From Chloroflexota bacterium (GTDB lineage: Bacteria; Chloroflexota; Anaerolineae; Aggregatilineales; Phototrophicaceae): DNA of 64,000 nucleotides. The notes below the pieces were generated by a model. It was not told the origin of the DNA, made no database searches, and was given only the letters and a program-made list of their open reading frames with translations. Of this stretch, positions 40,825 through 48,423 are shown one piece after another (within the stretch, counting starts at the first letter, position 1; the number at the start of each line of letters is the position of its first letter). The stretch spans positions 1-64,000 of the forward strand of contig JAPPFH010000094.1 in assembly GCA_028875185.1 (NCBI GenBank). Direction: 5' to 3'. The translations under genes and the position numbers were made by a program.

Positions 40825-43371
40825 CTAAAGCCTCACAGCCGCGGCGTTCCAGGCGGCGACGCCAATACCCTCCGCCTGGCTGACTGCGATGCGCCGCTCT
40901 TCGCCAGCATCCAGCCAGAAATAGCTGTCGGCGCAATCGAAGTGATGCGAAATCTCAGGGCAGTCGAAGTGAACGCCGACGGCGGGCAAATGGCCGATGT
41001 TGCTGATGGCGGCCGTACTGGCGTCTATCGCTTTGATGGCGAGTTGGGTCCGCGGCAAGCGGAAGAGGCTGCCCTGCGCTTGCGCGTAATTGAGCCAATA
41101 GAAGACGCTGTCCTGGCGCCCGCTATCGGTCGAGATGTCGGCGGTGATGAATAGCGGGCAGCTCCAGGTTTGGCCGGTATCAAGCGCCAGCTCGCCCAGG
41201 CGCGCAACCTGACCCTGTTCACCGCTGCCATGGAAAGTTTCGCGCTTGATCGGCTTCAAGTCGCTGTCGAAAGCGCGCAGGTTCACAGTCCAGTCCTGCT
41301 TGTCCAGATCGCCCCGGTCGTCCAGCAAGACAACCGGGAAGCTCGCGGGGGCGCCGACGCAGGAGAGCCGCTTGAAGAGTAGGCAGACATGCAGCGGTCG
41401 ATAAGCGCCGCGCAAAACATGATAGGCGATCTTGGGTACGCCGTGCCAATCGACCGTCGCCCAGGAAGCGGCCGGGTTATTGTCCGTCAGCTTGTAGTAG
41501 CAGACGCCGGTGGCGCCGGGCCAGCGCGCGCGCGCCAGCTCGAGCGTGTGACGCATGCCGGTCGCCTGCGCCATTTGCATGCCGAGGATGAAGTTCTTCA
41601 GCGAGTCCGCCGGCAGGAAATCGGCGACATACTGCGCCATGATCGTCTGCTCGGCTTTGAGATTGAAGACCGGCATGTGATGGGTGAAGGCGCTGTCGCT
41701 GGCGGGGGGCCAGGCGTCGAGTTCCTCAGCGGGCAGATAGCGTTCGACCGTCTCGTAGTTGGGCGGCGATGCCAGCCCGAACTCGCCGATGAAGGTCGCC
41801 GAAAGCGACAAGTTGTAATCGAGCGGATGGTATTGCCAAAAGACGTGATAGCTGTGGATGCTGCCACCCCAGGGTTCGCCGCGATGGAAGGGACGCGTGC
41901 CGTCCAGCTCATAACTGTGGCGTCCCATCATGTCGATGGCTTCGCCGAAAGGCTCGCTCGATTCGTTGCCGCCGCCCCACATCACCAGCGAGGGGTGGTT
42001 GCGCAGGCGAATGGTGTTGTGGCGCACGGTCTCATCCAGGATGTCGTAAGGCTGGATGCGATGGCTGTTCCAGGCGGTGGGCCATTCTTGCATGACCATG
42101 ATGCCGTGACGATCGGCCAGGTCGTAGAACTCGTCCGTCTCCGGCATGCCGCTGCCCCAGGCGCGCAGCAGCTGCATATGCGAATCTTTCGCCAATTGCA
42201 GGAAGCGCTCGTAGCGTTCCGGCTCGAAGCGCAGCAAGGCGTCAAGCGTGCACCAATTCGCCCCCTTGACGAAAATCGGCTTCCCATTGACCACGAAGGT
42301 CCAGTTGTAATGCTCCGGATTGGGTCCGTCCGGCGTCGGTCGCATTTCGATTGTGCGTATGCCGAAAGTCAAAGTTGAGTGATCCGGCGCTCCAAGGTCC
42401 GGCAGGAAAGACAGCCTCAGGCGATAGAGGTTGGGATCGCCATGATCGACGGGCCACCAGGGCTGCGCGTCTGGCACGGTGAATTCGAGCAGCTCAGTCG
42501 TCTCGCCTGTGCTTGATTCCAAATCGCTGGCAAAGCCATGCGCCTCGCCCTCGAAGTTCTCCGGTTCGATGCTGCCGATCAGGCGTCCGCGCCAGCCGGC
42601 ATTCTCGCCCTTTAGCGTCAGACGCAGGCGCAGCAAACCGGCTTGGGCATCCATCGTCGCGATGAATGGATCGATAATCTCGACGGCGGGGGATGCCTTC
42701 AGCGAGACCGGACGCCAGATGCCGAGCGTCGGCAGATTGATATAATGCCAGCCATAGATATTGTTGATGACCGCCGAATTGAGCCAGCCGACATTCATAC
42801 CGATGAAGAAATCGTTTGGTTCGCCGCTGCCGATGCGCTCCGGCGCCGGATCGAGCCGGACGATCAGCGTGTTCTCGCCATCGACCAAAAGCGAAGCGAC
42901 ATCGTAAGTCAATTCGGCGAACATGCCCTTGCGCTCGCCCAGCTTTTCCCCGTTAAGCCAGATGGCGCAAGCATCGCAGATGCCGCCGAAGACGAGTCGT
43001 TCGCCAGCGCCAGCCGCGGGGCGCTCGAAGGTCTTCTTCAGCCACCAGGTTTTGAAGCTCTCGGCGCGGGCGATTTCATCGTTGCGGCCGATGTAGGGAT
43101 CGGGTATGCGGCCCGCGTTAAGCAGCGCGGTCTGTATGCTGCCCGGCACAGCGGCGGGGATGGCGTCGTTCCATGCGCCGCTCAGCCGCTCGTTTGCCGC
43201 GCCACCCTCCGCCATCCGCCAGCCCCCATTTAGTGAAAGATTAGGCGGGCCAACTGGATGCTCCAAGCCGCCGGGGCGCAGCGCTATCGAGCGCGCCGCG
43301 CCCGACATCGGCGAGGGAGCGGGCGCGAAAGACTCGCGGTCGATTTGGTCTAGGCTAAGCAATTCAGTCAT
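40825..43371 (-). CDS. Glycoside hydrolase family 2, beta-mannosidase-like
   Basis: An 848-residue GH2 enzyme without a signal peptide, so likely cytoplasmic. The N-terminal jelly-roll domain (about 45-225, with YGWHY and LGIWRPV) and the immunoglobulin-like domain lead into a TIM barrel. The acid/base glutamate is E470 in WGGGNESSEPF and the nucleophile E530 in FIGEFGLA. WCTLDALL and RAWGSGMPETDEFYDL are typical of the beta-mannosidase branch. It sits between the permease and ATPase genes of an oligopeptide-type importer, which suggests that the importer carries manno-oligosaccharides. A close paralogue lies at 48424-51183. Confidence 0.9.
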   Translation of the reverse strand: MTELLSLDQIDRESFAPAPSPMSGAARSIALRPGGLEHPVGPPNLSLNGGWRMAEGGAANERLSGAWNDAIPAAVPGSIQTALLNAGRIPDPYIGRNDEIARAESFKTWWLKKTFERPAAGAGERLVFGGICDACAIWLNGEKLGERKGMFAELTYDVASLLVDGENTLIVRLDPAPERIGSGEPNDFFIGMNVGWLNSAVINNIYGWHYINLPTLGIWRPVSLKASPAVEIIDPFIATMDAQAGLLRLRLTLKGENAGWRGRLIGSIEPENFEGEAHGFASDLESSTGETTELLEFTVPDAQPWWPVDHGDPNLYRLRLSFLPDLGAPDHSTLTFGIRTIEMRPTPDGPNPEHYNWTFVVNGKPIFVKGANWCTLDALLRFEPERYERFLQLAKDSHMQLLRAWGSGMPETDEFYDLADRHGIMVMQEWPTAWNSHRIQPYDILDETVRHNTIRLRNHPSLVMWGGGNESSEPFGEAIDMMGRHSYELDGTRPFHRGEPWGGSIHSYHVFWQYHPLDYNLSLSATFIGEFGLASPPNYETVERYLPAEELDAWPPASDSAFTHHMPVFNLKAEQTIMAQYVADFLPADSLKNFILGMQMAQATGMRHTLELARARWPGATGVCYYKLTDNNPAASWATVDWHGVPKIAYHVLRGAYRPLHVCLLFKRLSCVGAPASFPVVLLDDRGDLDKQDWTVNLRAFDSDLKPIKRETFHGSGEQGQVARLGELALDTGQTWSCPLFITADISTDSGRQDSVFYWLNYAQAQGSLFRLPRTQLAIKAIDASTAAISNIGHLPAVGVHFDCPEISHHFDCADSYFWLDAGEERRIAVSQAEGIGVAAWNAAAVRL

Positions 43372-43401
43372 AATCCGACCTTGCGAAATGTTCCAAACCT
43401 T

Positions 43402-43585
43402 TTACCACCGAGTACACCGAGAGAAAAGAGAACACCGAGGAGATCTGCAAAGACGGTTAGTCGGCAGACGGAGCTTCTGTCGCGTGAAGGCGGCAGACGC
43501 TAACGTAGGGTCAAATGCGCCATTGTCTCGCTGTCCTAATATCAACTCGGTGTACTCATTTCAACTCGGTGACCTCGGTGGTTTC
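43402..43585. mobile_element. Gene-less copy of the CACCGAG inverted-repeat unit
   Basis: The left arm (about 43402-43443) contains ACCACCGAG, TACACCGAGAG and AACACCGAGG. The right arm (about 43543-43585) reads in reverse complement ACCACCGAGGTCACCGAG followed by GAGTACACCGAG. The arms align with each other and with those of the GxxExxY cassette at 11212-11718. The roughly 100-bp interior carries no recognisable gene. It lies between the GH2 gene and the DppC-like permease gene. Confidence 0.5.
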
Positions 43586-43656
43586 ATTTCATTTTGATGA
43601 TTCTTCATCCCATGCGATATCTTTTTGATGCGTACGCTTATTGTTTGGGCTTTGCA

Positions 43657-44802
43657 TCAAAGCGAATACGGATCAGCGGCGTCTCGCAAGCCATCGCCGA
43701 CGAAGTTAAACATGAGAACGGTCACGATGATGAAGACGCCGGGTATGAGCTTCCAGGGCTGATGCACCAGCGCGCCGAAATTCATCGTATCTTGCAGCAG
43801 CACGCCCCAGCTGACGCCGGGCTCCAACATGCCGATGCCAATAAAGCTCAGCGCCGTCTCGCCCAGGATCATGCCCGGTATCGCCAGTGTAAGCGTCACG
43901 ATCAGGTGGCTGGCGAAATTCGGCAGCAAGTGGCGGTTAATGATGTAGAGATCGCCCCCGCCGCATAATTTGGACGCGACCACGAAATCCAGATCCCGCA
44001 GCGACAGCAGCTTGCCGCGCACGACGCGCGCCAGCCCGGTCCAGCCCACAATCGACAGAACAATCGTGATCGCAAAAAACGTATGCTCCACCGGCCATTC
44101 ACGGGGGATGGCGGCTGAGAGCACCATCCAGAGCGGCAGGGTCGGGATGGCGATGAGCAGGTCGATAATGCGCTGAATCGCCTCGTCAACGATGCCGCCA
44201 GCGTAGCCGGAGACGCCGCCGATCAGGCAGCCGAGCACGAAGCTGATGGCGACGCCGCCCAAGCCGACGAAGAGCGAAACGCGCGCCGCGATCACCGTGC
44301 GCGAGAACAAATCGCGGCTCACCGAGTCGGTGCCGAAAAGCGTGATATTCGTCGCTTCATCGACGCCGAAGAGATGCAGATCGAGCTTGAATAAGCCCAA
44401 AATCGAATACGGCTCGCCGCGAACGAAAAAGTGAATCGGGTATTTCACAGCTGGCTCTTCGGTGTAGATCTCGCGGAAAGTCCTGGGATGGAACTCGCGT
44501 TTTCGCGCGTAGACATAAGGCTGGAAAGGCTTGCCCTCCAAGCCGAAGTGGATGACGCTCGGCGGCGCGTCCTTATAACCCTTCAAGCGCGTATGCGCTG
44601 GATAAGGCGCGATGAAATCGGCGAAGATCGCGATCAGATAAAGCGCCACCAGAACTGGCAAACCGAGCCGAGCGAGACGGTGCCGCCAGAAACGCCGCCG
44701 GATCAGCACCCCGCGCGACAGATACTCGATATCGTCCTCTTCGATTTGGGCGGCCGCCACATCGGGCAATGCCGCCGAGATGTTTTCGCGCGTTTCCATC
44801 AT
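43657..44802 (-). CDS. Dipeptide/oligopeptide-type ABC permease (DppC/OppC-like)
   Basis: An inner-membrane permease of 381 residues. Helix 1 is LGLPVLVALYLIAIFADFIAP (near 45-65; first 20 residues define it), followed by a long periplasmic insert (about 70-150) and the family's FGTDSVSRDLFSRTV segment. Five more helices and an EAA-like loop (LDFVVASKLCGGGDLY) follow. The insert makes it about 80 residues longer than the usual DppC. It follows the DppB-like gene by 40 bases. Confidence 0.88.
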   Translation of the reverse strand: MMETRENISAALPDVAAAQIEEDDIEYLSRGVLIRRRFWRHRLARLGLPVLVALYLIAIFADFIAPYPAHTRLKGYKDAPPSVIHFGLEGKPFQPYVYARKREFHPRTFREIYTEEPAVKYPIHFFVRGEPYSILGLFKLDLHLFGVDEATNITLFGTDSVSRDLFSRTVIAARVSLFVGLGGVAISFVLGCLIGGVSGYAGGIVDEAIQRIIDLLIAIPTLPLWMVLSAAIPREWPVEHTFFAITIVLSIVGWTGLARVVRGKLLSLRDLDFVVASKLCGGGDLYIINRHLLPNFASHLIVTLTLAIPGMILGETALSFIGIGMLEPGVSWGVLLQDTMNFGALVHQPWKLIPGVFIIVTVLMFNFVGDGLRDAADPYSL

Positions 44803-44842
44803 TTATTCCAAAGCTCGACCCTGCGGCTTATTCCGCCTTCCA

Positions 44843-45847
44843 TCAGTCATAGCGAATCCGCGGATCAAGCCAGACCAGCGCAATATCGGATATCAGCGTG
44901 CCGATCAGCGTCAAGGCGCTGAGGATCATGATGATGCTGCCGGCCAGATACATATCCTGGCGTAAGACTGCGGTCAAGAGCACCGGACCGATGGTCTGCA
45001 AGTTGAGGATGATCGACACCAGCGCCTCGCCGCCGACCATCGCCGGCAGCAGCCAGCCGATGGTGCTGAAGATGGGATTGAAGGCGATGCGCACCGGGTA
45101 TTTCCAGAGCAGCCGCCGCTCGCTCAAGCCCTTGGCGCGCGCTGTGACCACGTATTGCTTGTTCAGCTCATCTAGCAGATTGGCGCGCATGACGCGGATC
45201 AAGCCGGCCGTGCCCGCCGTCGCCAGCACCAGGACCGGCACCCAGACATTTTTGAGCATGTCGATGATTTTGGCGATTGACCAGGGAGCGTGCTTGAATT
45301 CCAGCGAAAACAAGCCGGTGACGGCATGGCCCGTCTGGGCGAAGACAATCCACATGATGATGATGGCGAAGAGGAAATTCGGTATCGCCAAGCCGATGAA
45401 GCCGATAAAGATCGACAGATAATCCATGAGCGAATACTGATGGGTGGCGGAATAAATGCCGATTGGGATGGCGATCGCCCAGACGACGATGGTCGAGACG
45501 ATCGATATGATCATCGTCGCCGGCAGCCGCTCCATGATAATGTCCGACACCGGCTTATTGTCGTGGCTGCTGCCATAAGAGCCGAAGGATCGCCCCAAAT
45601 CGCCACTGACGATGAAGTTGCGCAGCCAGCGGAAGTATTGCGTGTAAAGCGGTTTGCCCAAGCCATAGCGCTGCTCTAGCCGTTGAATCTCGGCTTGATC
45701 GACTTTTAAGCCTTGGCTTTCCAAGCGGTTCACGTAACTGCTGAGGTAATCGCCGGGGGGGAGCTGGATGATGATGAACGAAATCATCGACAGCAAAACC
45801 AGCATGGGAATAAGGATGAATATCCGGCGAAGAATGATGCGAAGCAT
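44843..45847 (-). CDS. Dipeptide/oligopeptide-type ABC permease (DppB/OppB-like)
   Basis: An inner-membrane permease of 334 residues. Helix 1 (FILIPMLVLLSMISFIIIQL) is followed by PPGDYL in place of the usual LPGDP, then the loop RYGLGKPLYTQYFRWL and five further helices. The EAA loop is QYVVTARAKGLSERRLLWKY near 240-259. GGGAG precedes the ATG. It is the first gene of the minus-strand transport operon and is divergent from the binding-protein gene at 46025. Confidence 0.9.
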   Translation of the reverse strand: MLRIILRRIFILIPMLVLLSMISFIIIQLPPGDYLSSYVNRLESQGLKVDQAEIQRLEQRYGLGKPLYTQYFRWLRNFIVSGDLGRSFGSYGSSHDNKPVSDIIMERLPATMIISIVSTIVVWAIAIPIGIYSATHQYSLMDYLSIFIGFIGLAIPNFLFAIIIMWIVFAQTGHAVTGLFSLEFKHAPWSIAKIIDMLKNVWVPVLVLATAGTAGLIRVMRANLLDELNKQYVVTARAKGLSERRLLWKYPVRIAFNPIFSTIGWLLPAMVGGEALVSIILNLQTIGPVLLTAVLRQDMYLAGSIIMILSALTLIGTLISDIALVWLDPRIRYD

Positions 45848-45909
45848 TTATTTCTCCCGGCTGCCGGTTCGCGCTATTCACCGCTTATTAAACCAAGCTG
45901 CCGCAATAT

Positions 45910-45938
45910 TTGACTTACTTCAACTGATTTAGGATAAT
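45910..45938 (+). promoter_or_regulatory. Sigma-70-type promoter for binding-protein gene
   Basis: TTGACT (45910-45915), a 17-base spacer and GATAAT (45933-45938) form the best promoter match in the window. The direction fits the binding-protein gene at 46025, giving a leader of about 80 bases. The same spacer must also hold the promoter of the divergent operon at 45847. Confidence 0.6.
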
Positions 45939-46024
45939 AGCACACATAATTCGCGTAGGCACAATTGCGGGTTTGTTGCAAAACGCTTTTCTTGTTGGCA
46001 GATTGTCTGTTGAAGGAGAATAAA

Positions 46025-47902
46025 ATGTCCATCCCACTACGTAGATTAGGTTTTCTATTGATCGTTTCGGCGATTATCATGGGTCCTGGCGCGCTTTTCA
46101 GCGCGGCGCAGGATTGCATGTACAGCGAGGCGCCAATGCTGGCGGAGATGGTCGCTGCTGGCGAATTGCCCGGCGTCTGCGACCGCCTGCCGGAAAACCC
46201 GCTGGTTGTCACGAGCGGCGTCTATCTGCCGGAGTCGTTCGTCGTTGCTGAGGTTGGCCAATACGGCGGCGAGCTGCTGATGACTTGGCAGAACAACGTG
46301 GTCATGAAGGACACGCTCTTCCTGACGCAGAATCGCGACCCGAACACGCTGGCGCCCAATATCGTTGAAGAATTCAGCATCAGCGACGATGCCAGCGAAT
46401 ACACCTTCAAGCTTCGCGCCGGGCACAAATGGTCGGACGGCGCGCCGGTTACGACCGAAGATGTGCGCTTCGCTTACGAAGATGTAATCAGCAATGCGGA
46501 GCTGCGACCGGCGGTACCGACCTATTTGAAGACGGGAGGCGTGCCTTCGGGCGCCCCGGCAACGCTGGAGATCGTGGATGACGCCACCTTCACATTCAGC
46601 TTTGACGGACCCTATCCCGGTTTCGCCTCCAGTTTGGTGGCTCTGGGCACGGGTTACCTGGACATCATCAAGCCGAAGCACTTCCTGGTTCAATTCCATA
46701 GCGACTACGGCGATGCCGATGAGATCGCGGCAATGGTCGAAGAGGGCGGCTTTGAAAGCTGGGTAGAAGTCTTTAATGGGAAGGATGTATCCGGTTGGTG
46801 CGAGAATTGCCTGCACGCGATCGGCTTCCCGCAGTTAGGACCCTGGGTCCGCGTCGAAGGACCGGAAGAAGAAGTGGTCACCCAGCGCAATCCCTATTAC
46901 TTCGCCGTCGACGCCGATGGCAATCAGCTGCCCTATATGGACGGGCGCCGCGCCGTCATCAGCCAGTGGACAATCATGGAAACGGCGCAGTTGATGATGT
47001 TCGCCGGCGATGTGCACTACTTCTGGACGACTGATCTAACCGTTTTGCCGCTCGTAATTGAAAACGAAGAGAAGGGCAACTACACCGCCTACATCTATCC
47101 CAATCGAGACTCGCGCATGTTGCATCTCAATCTGACTTTTGATGATCCGACCTGGCGCGAAGTCACCTGGGACAAACGGTTCCGGCAAGCCGTTATGCTG
47201 GCGATTGACAGTGACGATTTGATCAACGCCATCTACTATGGCCAAGCCAGCCTGCCGACAATCGCGCCGAGCGATTACGATGTTGATGCCGCCAATGCCT
47301 TGCTGGATGAGATGGGCATGACCGAGCGCGATGCCGATGGCTATCGCCTGTCGCCGAGCGGCGAGCCCTTCTCGATCATGATTGAAGTTGGCGCCGGTGG
47401 CGGCGATTATGCTGACCCCGCGCCATTCTTCGTCGATTACCTGGGTGATGTCGGCATCAAAGCCGACTTCCGCGAAATTGATTCCGCCCTGGTCGGCGAG
47501 CGCCGCGCATCCAACGAGATGCAAGCCGGCATCAATTGGAATACGGCGCCGGTTTTCGAGGCTCACACCTACCCCGATTACATTCCGAACAGCAACTGGG
47601 GCCCGCTGTGGGGGCAATGGTATGACGATAATGAAATGGGCGAAGAGCCGCCGGATTGGATCATGGAGCTATACGCCATCCATGAAGATCTGATCAGCCA
47701 CCCGCCGGGCAGTGAAGCTTTCCTCGCCGCCTCCGCCGCTCGCGACGCCTGGCTCTACGAAAACGTGCCCTTCTTCACCCATGCGCAACAGCCGGGCATT
47801 ATCCACTTGTGGTCGAATTGCCTTGGAAACGTAGCGGACGGTCCGTTGCATCATGGTTCTTGGTCCAACCACAGGTTGGTCTATTTCAAAGACGATTGCT
47901 AG
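46025..47902 (+). CDS. ABC transporter substrate-binding protein, family 5
   Basis: A secreted binding protein of 625 residues. The ATG has AAGGAG 6-7 bases upstream. A Sec signal peptide (LRRLGFLLIVSAIIMGPG) is cut near FSAAQ. The body has family 5 features such as FKLRAGHKWSDGAPVTTEDV near 140 and later LNLTFDDPTWREVTWDKRFR. It is larger than peptide-binding DppA (about 535), as are oligosaccharide-binding members. It is divergent from, and surely partners, the permeases and ATPases at 38743-45847. A terminator follows its stop codon. Confidence 0.92.
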   Translation: MSIPLRRLGFLLIVSAIIMGPGALFSAAQDCMYSEAPMLAEMVAAGELPGVCDRLPENPLVVTSGVYLPESFVVAEVGQYGGELLMTWQNNVVMKDTLFLTQNRDPNTLAPNIVEEFSISDDASEYTFKLRAGHKWSDGAPVTTEDVRFAYEDVISNAELRPAVPTYLKTGGVPSGAPATLEIVDDATFTFSFDGPYPGFASSLVALGTGYLDIIKPKHFLVQFHSDYGDADEIAAMVEEGGFESWVEVFNGKDVSGWCENCLHAIGFPQLGPWVRVEGPEEEVVTQRNPYYFAVDADGNQLPYMDGRRAVISQWTIMETAQLMMFAGDVHYFWTTDLTVLPLVIENEEKGNYTAYIYPNRDSRMLHLNLTFDDPTWREVTWDKRFRQAVMLAIDSDDLINAIYYGQASLPTIAPSDYDVDAANALLDEMGMTERDADGYRLSPSGEPFSIMIEVGAGGGDYADPAPFFVDYLGDVGIKADFREIDSALVGERRASNEMQAGINWNTAPVFEAHTYPDYIPNSNWGPLWGQWYDDNEMGEEPPDWIMELYAIHEDLISHPPGSEAFLAASAARDAWLYENVPFFTHAQQPGIIHLWSNCLGNVADGPLHHGSWSNHRLVYFKDDC

Positions 47903-47931
47903 GCGCTGATCAGCATCGTTTGACAGTCGCG

Positions 47932-47959
47932 GAGGGCTGGACGATTCCAGCCCTCTTTT
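47932..47959 (+). terminator. Rho-independent terminator
   Basis: GAGGGCTGG (47932-47940) pairs perfectly with CCAGCCCTC (47947-47955) around ACGATT and is followed by TTTT. It lies 30 bases after the binding-protein stop codon. Confidence 0.75.
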
Positions 47960-48423
47960 GCTAGAGACTTATGGTTCCTTCGAAACTTTGAAATTAAAGG
48001 GCTTGTCCGGTACTGGGCTATGCTTTCTTTCCGATTTCACCCCATCCCCCCAGCCCCCTTCCCGCAGTGCTGTGTCTACGCGCGCCAGCAAGCTAAGGAA
48101 GGGGGAGGACTCTTGCCGCCCGCCCCCCGGAAGTACGGGTTTCTGACTGAAATGGCGCCCGGATATCCCAATTCTGCCGTCGAGTCACCCTTCCCTAGTT
48201 CACTGGCGCGCGTAGACACTGCGCTACGGGAAGGGCCGGGGATGGGGTAAGACGTACAGAAAACAGGCTATCTGCACTAACGGACAAGCCCTACACGCAG
48301 GATATATTGTGAGCTATGTAGGGGCTGCCTGTACGAAGTCGCTAATATCAGCATGCCCTTACGAATTTCCGAATGTTTGCGCTCAATTGCAAGCGCTACA
48401 GATTCATCAATAGGAAGCGACTT
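47960..48423. repeat. Gene-free repeat spacer before second GH2 gene
   Basis: The region is mostly taken up by a long repeat unit (47998-48292) annotated separately. The remaining 48293-48423 has a TAGGGGCTGCC fragment and lower GC. It should hold the promoter of the GH2 gene at 48424, but no clear boxes were found. Confidence 0.5.
47998..48292. mobile_element. MITE-like composite repeat unit
   Basis: AGGGCTTGTCCG at 47998-48009 is the exact reverse complement of 48281-48292, with weaker matching further inward. Inside are two opposed CCCCATCCCC...TTCCC hairpins (about 48041-48110 and 48185-48248). The loop of each contains the GTGTCTACGCG module (48072-48082, and as CGCGTAGACACTG at 48209-48221). 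The layout resembles the unit at 23127-23321. Confidence 0.5.

Noticed and set aside
43106-43597. 163-codon plus-strand frame across the start of the GH2 gene and the CACCGAG unit
   Set aside because: Half is antisense to the GH2 gene and the rest is repeat DNA.
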